Origin: RYN-133 sp963754285
Lineage (GTDB): Bacteria; Actinomycetota; Actinomycetes; Mycobacteriales; Jatrophihabitantaceae
DNA: 64,000 nucleotides
Direction: 5' to 3'
Assembly (NCBI GenBank): GCA_963754285.1
Contig: CAVWFN010000002.1
Coordinates: forward strand, 62,001 to 126,000
Shown: in pieces, positions 53,561 through 63,137 of the stretch
Numbering within the stretch: the stretch's first letter is position 1
How the letters are laid out: each line of letters opens with the position of its first letter
The notes under the pieces: generated by a model
The model's database searches: none
Seen by the model: only the letters and a program-made list of their open reading frames with translations
What the model was told of the DNA's origin: nothing
Made by a program: the position numbers and the translations under genes

Positions 53561-54736
53561 TTAGTGGACGCCGTCCTTCTTGCACAGCGCCACGTACTGG
53601 CCGGTGCAGACGGTGTTCTTCGGGGTGTAGCCGTCGTTGATCGGCTGGGCGACGTTCGCCTTGGTGATGGCGATCGGCGTTGCGAGGATCGACGGGACCT
53701 TGTTCTTCGTGACCGGGTCGGTCGTGGTCGCGTTGACGTCGGACGGCTGCTGGCCGTTGACCAGCTGCGCGACCGCCTTCATTGCCGGGAAGGCTTCCTT
53801 CGCCGACGGCTTGTAGATCGTGAAGCACTGCGAGCCGGCCATGATGTTCTGCAGCCCACCCGCGGTGGAGTCCTGACCACTGACCGCGATCTTGCCGACC
53901 AGGTTCTGCGACTTGAGGTCGGTGATCACAGCCTGCGCCATCGTGTCGTTGGCAACCATGACGGCCTTGATGTTCGGGTTCTTGTTCAGCATCTGGCTGA
54001 ACACGCGACCTGCGGTCGGGCCGTCCCAGTTACCGGTCTGCTTGGCAACGCGCGTCCAGCCGGGCTGCTTGCTGAGCACGCTGTCGTAACCCTGCGCGAA
54101 CAGCGTCGCGTTGTTGTCGGTCGGGGCACCGTCGATGTCGACGTACTGGACCGACTTGAGGTTCTTCACCTGCGGGCACTGGGTCAGTGTCTTGCCCTGC
54201 ACCTGGCCGACGGTGACGCCGTTGAACGAGACGTACACAGCCGCGCCGCCGCCCGGGGTGAGCCGGTCGTAGTCGACGGGGATGACGCCCTGCTTGGCGG
54301 CTTCCTTCTCGATCGCTGCACCCGAAGCCTGGTCGAGGTTGACGATGACCAGCGCCTTGATGCCGTTGGCTTCCATCTGCTCCGCGTCCGACTTCATCGT
54401 CTGCGGGCTGCCATCGGCGTTCTTGACGTCGCAGGTCAGGTTGTACTGCTTGCAGGCGGCTGCAAGTGCGCTCGGGTCGGCCGTGACCCAGCGCGGCGAC
54501 GACGTGGTGTCGGGCAGGATGATGCCGACCTTCGCGCCGTTGCCGTTGACGGCACCGCCGGTCGTGGACGACGAGGACGACGACGCTGGGGCCGACGCCG
54601 ACGAGGAATTGCCGCCGGCCGGCGTGCTGGCCGGCGGGGCGCTGCTGGTGGTGCCTCCGCCACTCGAGCCACAGGCTGCGAGCGCGAAGGCCGCGACGAT
54701 TCCTAGCGCCGCGACGGGCACACTGCTCTTGCGCAT
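53561..54736 (-). CDS. xylF: sugar-binding lipoprotein (XylF-like)
   Basis: 391 residues. A lipoprotein signal with lipobox LAAC (Cys22) is followed by a Ser/Ala/Gly-rich tether of about 45 residues. The periplasmic-binding-protein fold of the xylose/ribose class follows: VGIILPDTTSSPRWVTAD, ALVIVNLDQASG, VYVSFNG, AVMVANDTMAQAVITDL, VSGQDSTAGG. It would capture xylose outside the membrane for the permease. First gene of the transport part, downstream of xylA. Confidence 0.92.
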   Translation of the reverse strand: MRKSSVPVAALGIVAAFALAACGSSGGGTTSSAPPASTPAGGNSSSASAPASSSSSSTTGGAVNGNGAKVGIILPDTTSSPRWVTADPSALAAACKQYNLTCDVKNADGSPQTMKSDAEQMEANGIKALVIVNLDQASGAAIEKEAAKQGVIPVDYDRLTPGGGAAVYVSFNGVTVGQVQGKTLTQCPQVKNLKSVQYVDIDGAPTDNNATLFAQGYDSVLSKQPGWTRVAKQTGNWDGPTAGRVFSQMLNKNPNIKAVMVANDTMAQAVITDLKSQNLVGKIAVSGQDSTAGGLQNIMAGSQCFTIYKPSAKEAFPAMKAVAQLVNGQQPSDVNATTTDPVTKNKVPSILATPIAITKANVAQPINDGYTPKNTVCTGQYVALCKKDGVH

Positions 54737-54789
54737 GCAGTAACGCCTTTCATGTTGGGGCCGCTGTCGGCTCGACTAAGCCCGTGGAA

Positions 54790-54806
54790 TGTTGTGCGCG
54801 CGAACA
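54790..54806. promoter_or_regulatory. imperfect palindrome upstream of the binding-protein gene
   Basis: TGTTGTGCGCGCGAACA is a 17-bp imperfect palindrome (TGTT/AACA ends, GCGCGC centre) 54 bp upstream of the xylF start in the 148-bp xylA-xylF gap. It is a candidate ROK-repressor operator for the transporter genes. Confidence 0.3.
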
Positions 54807-54884
54807 TATCCGATCCCGCGCGCCCGGAACACGACCGACACCAACTCGTTACCTGATGATGTCGTTGGCGTTAACGGTTGTCCC

Positions 54885-56075
54885 TTATGTACGCGCGCCG
54901 ACCAGGTGTTCGAGCGCGAGTTGGTTGAGGCGCACGAAGCCGTAGCCACGTTCGCCCGCAACGTCCGGGTCGAAGCCGGTCGTGCTCGAGCGCAGCTCGG
55001 CGAGCGACTCGCCGTCGTCGAGCGTCGACTCGCGCAATCCGGTGACGCCGGCCTGTTCGAGCGCGGCCTGCACCTCAGGGTCGGCGCGGTAGGCCTCGGC
55101 GCGTTGCTTGAGCAGCAGATAGGTCGCCATGTTCGCCGCGGCGCTGGACCAGACGCCGTCCATGTTCTCGGTGCGCGAGGGCTTGTAGTCGAAGTGTCGT
55201 GGCCCGTCGTAGGCAGGTGCGCCCGGCCGGCCCGGCGCGCCGTGCTCGAGCAGGTCGACCAGGTGGAAGGCATTGAGCAGGTCGCCGTGGCCGAACACGA
55301 GATCCTGGTCGTACTTGATGCTGCGCTGGCCGTTCAGGTCGATGTGGAACAACTTGCCCGCCCACAGCGCCTGGGCGATTCCGGCGGCGAAGTTGAGCCC
55401 GGCCATCTGCTCGTGGCCGACTTCGGGGTTGAGCCCGACCATGTCGGCGTGTTCGAGTTCGGCGATGAAGGCGAGTGCGTGACCGACGGTCGGAAGCAGG
55501 ATGTCACCGCGTGGCTCGTTCGGCTTCGGCTCGATGGCGAACCGGATGCCGTAACCCTGTTCGATCACATACGCCGCGAGCGTGTCGATCGCCTCGCGGT
55601 AGCGATCGAGTGCGGCCCGCACGTCCTTGACGCCGTCGTACTCGGACCCTTCGCGGCCGCCCCAGAAGACGTAGGTCTGCGCGCCGAGGTCCGCCGCCAG
55701 GTCGATGTTGCGAGCGACCTTGGCGATCGCGTAGCGGCGCACGGTGCGGTCGTTGCTGGTGAACCCGCCGTCCTTGAAGACGGGATGGGTGAACAGGTTG
55801 GTGGTCATCATCGGCACGCGCATGCCGGTGTCGGACAGCGCGTCCTTGAACCGGGCGATGTGCTTGTCACGCTCCGAGTCCGACGAGCCGAACGGGATCA
55901 GGTCGTCATCGTGGAAGGTGACGCCGTACGCGCCGAGCTCCGAGAGTCGGTGCAGCGATTCGACCGGATCGACCGGCGCGCGGGTGGCGTCACCGAACGG
56001 ATCGCGGCCCTGCCAGCCGACGGTCCAGAGCCCGAAGGTGAACCTGTCGTCGCGGGTGGGAGTTGGTGCGGCCAT
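54885..56075 (-). CDS. xylA: xylose isomerase
   Basis: About 396 residues, the actinobacterial class I length. FTFGLWTVGWQGRDPFG at the start, VTFHDDD (active-site His), FAIEPKPNEPRGD and LFHIDLNGQ (metal ligands Glu, Asp, His) are intact. It isomerises D-xylose to D-xylulose. GGAGG 6 nt before the ATG at 56075 decides that start over the ATG at 56090. No xylulokinase gene follows; only transport and regulator genes do. Confidence 0.96.
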   Translation of the reverse strand: MAAPTPTRDDRFTFGLWTVGWQGRDPFGDATRAPVDPVESLHRLSELGAYGVTFHDDDLIPFGSSDSERDKHIARFKDALSDTGMRVPMMTTNLFTHPVFKDGGFTSNDRTVRRYAIAKVARNIDLAADLGAQTYVFWGGREGSEYDGVKDVRAALDRYREAIDTLAAYVIEQGYGIRFAIEPKPNEPRGDILLPTVGHALAFIAELEHADMVGLNPEVGHEQMAGLNFAAGIAQALWAGKLFHIDLNGQRSIKYDQDLVFGHGDLLNAFHLVDLLEHGAPGRPGAPAYDGPRHFDYKPSRTENMDGVWSSAAANMATYLLLKQRAEAYRADPEVQAALEQAGVTGLRESTLDDGESLAELRSSTTGFDPDVAGERGYGFVRLNQLALEHLVGART

Positions 56076-56092
56076 GGCGTCCTCCGGCATTT

Positions 56093-56107
56093 GTTCTAGT
56101 CAAGAAC
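56093..56107 (-). promoter_or_regulatory. candidate xylA operator
   Basis: GTTCT-N5-AGAAC (56093-56107) is a perfect 5-bp dyad starting 18 bp upstream of the xylA ATG. CATAAG just upstream on the minus strand could be the -10 box, which would place the dyad over the start of transcription. A good position for repression by the ROK protein encoded downstream. Confidence 0.4.
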
Positions 56108-56154
56108 TTATGCCGCGACGGTATCCCGCCCGTCAAGACCACGACCGCCCGGAC

Positions 56155-56271
56155 GTTTCCCCGCTGGTGCTCGCTCGAGCGGCTCGCGACCGATCACGCG
56201 CGGGGAACGGCCCGGACGTTTCCCCGCTGGTGCTCGGTTCAGCTCGCCGCGACCGACCACAGGCGGGGAAA
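56155..56271. repeat. paired palindromic repeat, cluster 3 (copies E 56155-56208, F 56218-56271)
   Basis: Period 63 bp. Left arms are TTTCCCCGCTGGTGCTCG in both copies. Right arms are degenerate (CGATCACGCGCGGGGAA in E, CGACCACAGGCGGGGAAA in F). Unlike in other clusters the two loops differ clearly. Copy F supplies the last codons and the stop codon (56241-56239) of the AbiEi-like gene. The pair also lies just upstream of the xylA promoter. Confidence 0.88.
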
Positions 56272-57171
56272 GCCCATCGCGTCGCGGCGCAGCCCATCGT
56301 TGAATGAATTGCGGATGCGCACTTCCAGCAGGCGCGGCGTGCGAACGACCTCATCCCAATTCCATCGCACGACGACAAGATGCAGTCGCTCGAGCGCTTC
56401 CTGCCGATCCTTCTCAGCGACGAGATCGCCGCGTTCCTGCAGCTTCGACTTCCCGTCCGCCTCGCCGGCGACGCCGAACTCGTCCCAGTAGAAGTCGCAG
56501 CGACCGATGAACACGCCGTGCTGGTCGTAGATCCATCGCTGCGGTTTCGGTGCGGGCAGACGAAGCCACCCGAACGTCAACCTGCTGATCGATTCCAACG
56601 GCGACTCGGCGAGCCCGTCCACGCAGGCAAGTGCTCGCGCTGCGCGCGCAGCGCGTGGCCACCCGCGGCAGAACGCCAGGACTTCTCGTAGTTCGTCGAG
56701 TGTCGTGAGCTTCTCGTGCAACGCGAAGTCGGCGGCGGCGACCATCGTCGCCATCGGACGGTGCCGACCGAGATCGATCACTGTGCGCGCGATCGATGTA
56801 ACCGGAACGTCGTCGATCATGACGACGTCCTCAGCGCGCAGGGTTGCGCGGCACAGGTGCCCGGCACGGAGGTCACCCGTGCGACGCGGCTGGACGGTGA
56901 CGTCAGGAACCACGGGTTGTGCTCCGACCAGCGGTAACCCGTGTAGCAGCGCTGCCGATCGGTGGCTCACGACACTGCCGTGGCAGCCCCGCGCGGCTGC
57001 GATCGCTGCGAGTCGGGCATCGCGCGGGGCCGCTGTGAACTGATCACGCCGCAACCGGATGACCTTGCCTGAGCACACGGCACGCGAGACGGCTGGATCG
57101 GACCAGCCGAGCAGGCGCAGATCAGCGCGCGAGAACACGTCCTTGTCGGGAAGCTGCCGCATGGCGACCAC
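56239..57171 (-). CDS. AbiEi-like winged-helix protein with DUF559-type nuclease-like domain
   Basis: About 310 residues. The N-terminal part (DVFSRADLRLLGWSDPAVSRAVCSGKVIRLRR) fits the AbiEi antitoxin winged helix. The C-terminal region GRCDFYWDEFGVAGEADGKSK followed by EKDRQEALERLHLVVVRW resembles DUF559/Vsr-like PD-(D/E)XK folds. No toxin partner lies beside it, so a toxin-antitoxin role is doubtful. The last 11 residues (GFPRLWSVAAS) and the stop codon are encoded by palindrome copy F. The start may be GTG 57171 or ATG 57162. Confidence 0.75.
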   Translation of the reverse strand: MVAMRQLPDKDVFSRADLRLLGWSDPAVSRAVCSGKVIRLRRDQFTAAPRDARLAAIAAARGCHGSVVSHRSAALLHGLPLVGAQPVVPDVTVQPRRTGDLRAGHLCRATLRAEDVVMIDDVPVTSIARTVIDLGRHRPMATMVAAADFALHEKLTTLDELREVLAFCRGWPRAARAARALACVDGLAESPLESISRLTFGWLRLPAPKPQRWIYDQHGVFIGRCDFYWDEFGVAGEADGKSKLQERGDLVAEKDRQEALERLHLVVVRWNWDEVVRTPRLLEVRIRNSFNDGLRRDAMGFPRLWSVAAS

Positions 57172-57245
57172 GTGACCATCGCGAGAGCCGCTCCGGGGCG
57201 CAAGTCGTCCCCATGTGGATAAGCGCTACGTCCTGTGGGCGGCGC

Positions 57246-57363
57246 GTTTCCCCGCTGGTGCTCGGCTGGCCGGACCCAAAGCGAGCACTGGCGGGGAACC
57301 GCCGCAACCGTTCCCCGCTGGTGCTCGGCTGGCCGCACCCAAAGCGAGCACTGGCGGGGAAAG
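57246..57363. repeat. paired palindromic repeat, cluster 4 (copies G 57246-57299, H 57310-57363)
   Basis: Period 64 bp. Left arm TTCCCCGCTGGTGCTCG in both. The right arm is CGAGCACTGGCGGGGAA, which differs from other clusters and pairs fully with the inner GTGCTCG. The loops differ at one base between G and H. Copy H ends 3 nt from the acnA stop codon. The stretch 57172-57245 between the AbiEi-like gene and copy G holds nothing else that I can identify. Confidence 0.9.
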
Positions 57364-57365
57364 GG

Positions 57366-60131
<2,766 letters not shown>

Positions 60132-60166
60132 TGGGACTGCGCCTCCTCGGCTGTCGCGGTGAGATC

Positions 60167-60194
60167 TCTTGACGTCAAGATACCTTCGAACATA
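60167..60194 (-). promoter_or_regulatory. acnA promoter with perfect palindrome at the transcription start
   Basis: On the minus strand TATGTT (60194-60189) is a -10 candidate, giving a start near 60181. TCTTGACGTCAAGA (60167-60180) is a perfect 14-bp palindrome starting at about +2. The position suits a repressor that blocks initiation. It lies 36 bp upstream of the acnA GTG. Confidence 0.5.
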
Positions 60195-60273
60195 CCACCG
60201 CGGACGGGCACGGTTTCGGCCCTTTGCGTCGAGGCTTACCCCCGGCTTCGCGGAGTTAACCCGCCGTCCTCGA

Positions 60274-60286
60274 TACAGTCACCGGC
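60274..60286 (+). promoter_or_regulatory. leaderless -10 box for the PAP2 gene
   Basis: TACAGT at 60274-60279 plus 7 nt leads to the ATG at 60287. Confidence 0.45.
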
Positions 60287-61273
60287 ATGACCGACAGCGC
60301 CACCCAGGAGGGGGCGCCCGCCGGAGCGGTACACCGTTCGACACTCACCCGCGCGATCGATGCGGTGGGCTGGACCCGCATCCGTCGCGGCGCTCTGCTG
60401 CTCTACGTCGTCGCGCTCATCGTGGTCATCGCGGCAGTCGGAGTACCGATCGGCCGCAATGAGATCGCGATCCTGAGCGTGCTCCCGCTGGCGATCACCC
60501 GGCTGGGCACCAACTGGCGCGCTTTCGGCCAGGTGTTCATCGACTGGGCGCCGTTCACCGCTGTGCTGATCTTCTACGACAAGACCCGCGGCGTTGCCGA
60601 CGCTGTCGGGTTGCCGCTGCACGTGAGCGACGTCGTCGGGTGGGAACGCGCCTTGTTCGGCGGGCACGTGCCGACGGTCTGGCTGCAACAGCATCTCTAC
60701 AACCCGCACCACGTGTACTGGTACGACGCCCTGTTCACGCTGATCTACACGTCGCACTTCATCGCGACACCGGCGGTGGCTGCCGTGCTGTGGCTGCGGA
60801 ACCGGGCGTTGTGGCTGCAGTACATCTCGCGGGTCATCCTGCTCTCGGTGGCCGGCCTGATCACCTATGTCCTGTTTCCCGAAGCGCCGCCCTGGCTGGC
60901 CTCGCGCGACGGCGTCATCGCTGCCCCGATCGCCCGGCTCTCGGCCCGCGGGTGGATCTGGCTGCATGCCCCGAACCTGCAGACCACGCTGTCCCACGCC
61001 CAGCAGGACGGGTCGAACCCGGTCGCCGCGATGCCGTCGCTGCACGTGGCCTTCGCCTGCCTGATCGCGCTGTATGTCGGGAGCAAGCTCAAGACCCGCT
61101 GGCGCTACCTGCTCTGGCTCTATCCCGTCGCGATGGGCCTGACGCTCGTCTACACCGGTGAGCACTACGTCGTCGACCTGATCGCCGGAGCGATCTACGC
61201 CGTCGCCGCGCATCTGGCCATCCGGTGGTGGGAGCGGCGCCGCGCCGAGCGGTCCAAGTCCACCGACGGCTGA
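60287..61273 (+). CDS. PAP2-superfamily membrane phosphatase
   Basis: 328 residues with about six helices. PAP2 motifs are AMPSLHVAFAC (about 246, His in SLH) and YTGEHYVVDLIAGAIYA (about 288, catalytic His). The form with an AUR1-like arrangement suggests an inositol-phospholipid or polyprenyl-phosphate substrate. Leaderless start; divergent from acnA. The C-terminus is short and basic. Confidence 0.88.
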   Translation: MTDSATQEGAPAGAVHRSTLTRAIDAVGWTRIRRGALLLYVVALIVVIAAVGVPIGRNEIAILSVLPLAITRLGTNWRAFGQVFIDWAPFTAVLIFYDKTRGVADAVGLPLHVSDVVGWERALFGGHVPTVWLQQHLYNPHHVYWYDALFTLIYTSHFIATPAVAAVLWLRNRALWLQYISRVILLSVAGLITYVLFPEAPPWLASRDGVIAAPIARLSARGWIWLHAPNLQTTLSHAQQDGSNPVAAMPSLHVAFACLIALYVGSKLKTRWRYLLWLYPVAMGLTLVYTGEHYVVDLIAGAIYAVAAHLAIRWWERRRAERSKSTDG

Positions 61274-61592
61274 GTGCGTCCCCCGTAGGGGTGCCCTCGT
61301 TCGCAACCACCCTCCTCGCAAGCTCGGAGGGGGCCAGGCCCGTCCACGCTCCCGAGGGCCATCCCCGACCCTCCTGCTGCGCTGTCGGCGGCAGAACGGC
61401 CTGGCTCTCTGTGGCTCCTGTGACTCGTGGGGCGAATGGCGCGCAGCGATGCGGATGATTCTCGAGTGGCGCGCTGGCATATCTGGGGCAGAAATGGCAC
61501 TCTGAACGTTGAAGTGTTCTGTGTTACTCCGCTGTCCGCGGCCGCCGCCCCCGCCGGTCGTCTGTCGAGTTGACTGCTGAGAGGCCGTAGCC
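61274..61592. other. 319-bp intergenic region before the NlpC/P60 gene
   Basis: No supportable ORF. Near the PAP2 stop are two GC hairpins: CCCC-CGTA-GGGG (about 61281-61292) and CCTCC-N10-GGAGG (about 61312-61331), probably the PAP2 transcript end. The rest should hold the promoter of the cell-wall hydrolase. I looked for a c-di-AMP riboswitch, common before such genes in actinobacteria, and did not find its conserved blocks. Confidence 0.4.
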
Positions 61593-63050
61593 GTGCCCGT
61601 TTCCCGCCGCTACCTGCGCCGCATCCGCCCGGTGTCGCTGCTCCTGGCGCTACTGGCTGTCGCCGCGCTCCTGGTCGTCCCCGGTCACGCCGCGACAGCG
61701 TCGCCCCCGCCGAAGCCCGGCTCGGCACCGAGCAATCCCACCGACGGCCAGCTCAACGGTGCGGCCGCGCACAAGGCCGCCGTTGCTGCCGAGGTCGGTC
61801 GGCTCGGGGCCAACGTCGCCGCGATCCAGTCGCAGCTGCGCCAACTCGAAGCAGCTCGTGAGATGGCCGAGCAGAAGCTCGCGTTCGCGCTGTCCAAGCT
61901 CCAGCAGGCCAAGATCGACTCTGCCAAGGCCGCGAGCGCGGTCGTCGCCGCCCAGAAGCGTGTCGACGAGGCCCAGCAGCAGTTCACCGCGTTCGCGCAG
62001 GCGACGTACATGAACGGGTCGATCGGCGGTGTGACCGGATCGCTGCTGACCGCCTCCGACCCGAACACGCTGTTGCAGCAGAACGCGCTCGAGCAGTACG
62101 AGAGCGATCATCAGATCAGCGCGATCGGCAACGTGAAGGCAGCGACCATCGCTCGGTCGAACGCGGACGCGGCTGCGCGCCTGGCGGTCGCGCGACAGCG
62201 TGCGGCGACGATCGCCGCCGAGCAGGCCAAGGAGGCGGCCGACGCCGCAGTCACCGCCGCCATCCAGGAACAGCAGCAGCTCAAGGCCCAACTCGCGAGC
62301 CAGCAAGCCGAACTCCAGCAGGCGCAGATAGAACTCGCCACGCTCAACCATCAGCGAGCCGCGTACCTCGCCTACCAACACCGAGTGGCTGTCTATCAGG
62401 CCTACCAGCGGCGGCAGGCGGCGATTCGCGCTGAGCAGGCCCGACAGGCTGCGTTGCGTGCCGCGGCGGCCGAGCGCCGGCGCCTGGCCGCTGAGCAGCG
62501 CCGTCACCAGCAGAACGGCGGCGGTGGTGGCGACACGTCCGGCGGCGACGGTGGCGGTCAAGGCGGTGGTGGTGGCGGCACAGTGGTGACCCCGCCGAGC
62601 GGTGGTCAGTGGTCCGCGCAGGCCGGCATCGAGGCCGCCCATCGGGCGATGCGTTGGCGTGGCTGGATGTACGCGTGGGCCGGAGGCAACGCGTACGGCC
62701 CGACCTACGGTGTGTGCGCCGGCGACGGCGCGTTCAACGACTGTCACGTGAAGGGCTTCGACTGCTCCGGCTTGAGCCTGTACGCCTGGGCGCCCTATAT
62801 CACCCTCGATCACTACGCCGCGTCGCAGTACTGGCAGGCGGGTTCGTTCCACCCGTCGACGTCGCAGTTGCTTCCGGGCGACCTCACGTTCTGGAGCTCC
62901 AACGGCAGCCCCAGCGGTATCCACCACGTCGCGATCTACATCGGTCACGGGGACGTCGTACAGGCGCCGCAGAGCGGCGAGGTCATCCAGGTGACCCCGC
63001 TGTGGGACGTCGACTGGGGCTACCTCGGAGCCACCCGCCCGCTCACCTGA
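61593..63050 (+). CDS. secreted NlpC/P60 peptidoglycan endopeptidase with coiled coil
   Basis: 485 residues. Signal peptide (about 1-38), then a long Ala/Gln/Glu-rich coiled coil (about 55-305), a Gly-rich linker (about 307-335) and the NlpC/P60 domain with catalytic Cys in GFDCSGLS and His in GIHHVAIYIG. It cleaves stem peptides for daughter-cell separation, like RipA, which I recall occupying the corresponding place after acn in mycobacteria. The coiled coil would keep it inactive or anchor it to a divisome partner. GTG start with GAGAGG upstream. Confidence 0.92.
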   Translation: MPVSRRYLRRIRPVSLLLALLAVAALLVVPGHAATASPPPKPGSAPSNPTDGQLNGAAAHKAAVAAEVGRLGANVAAIQSQLRQLEAAREMAEQKLAFALSKLQQAKIDSAKAASAVVAAQKRVDEAQQQFTAFAQATYMNGSIGGVTGSLLTASDPNTLLQQNALEQYESDHQISAIGNVKAATIARSNADAAARLAVARQRAATIAAEQAKEAADAAVTAAIQEQQQLKAQLASQQAELQQAQIELATLNHQRAAYLAYQHRVAVYQAYQRRQAAIRAEQARQAALRAAAAERRRLAAEQRRHQQNGGGGGDTSGGDGGGQGGGGGGTVVTPPSGGQWSAQAGIEAAHRAMRWRGWMYAWAGGNAYGPTYGVCAGDGAFNDCHVKGFDCSGLSLYAWAPYITLDHYAASQYWQAGSFHPSTSQLLPGDLTFWSSNGSPSGIHHVAIYIGHGDVVQAPQSGEVIQVTPLWDVDWGYLGATRPLT

Positions 63051-63124
63051 GGACGGCGCGGCGCTCTGCCTCCGCACGTGCGGAGGCCCACCTCAGCCGT
63101 GACGTCCTTGCAGCGTCGGGTCGG

Positions 63125-63137
63125 TAGCGTGATCGAT
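63125..63137 (+). promoter_or_regulatory. leaderless -10 box for moaA
   Basis: TAGCGT at 63125-63130 is followed by 7 nt and the ATG at 63138. It is the eighth such start in the window. Confidence 0.4.

Noticed and set aside
56239..57171. AbiE toxin-antitoxin system
   Set aside because: Only an AbiEi-like domain is present, fused to a nuclease-like region, and no AbiEii nucleotidyltransferase lies next to it.
57246..57363. Repeat pairs as ordinary intrinsic terminators
   Set aside because: No T-tract follows on either strand, the arms are conserved in sequence far beyond what pairing needs, and two copies are always present. A role in 3'-end formation is still possible.
61274..61592. c-di-AMP (ydaO) riboswitch before the NlpC/P60 gene
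   Set aside because: The conserved sequence blocks of that class could not be found; only simple GC hairpins are seen.
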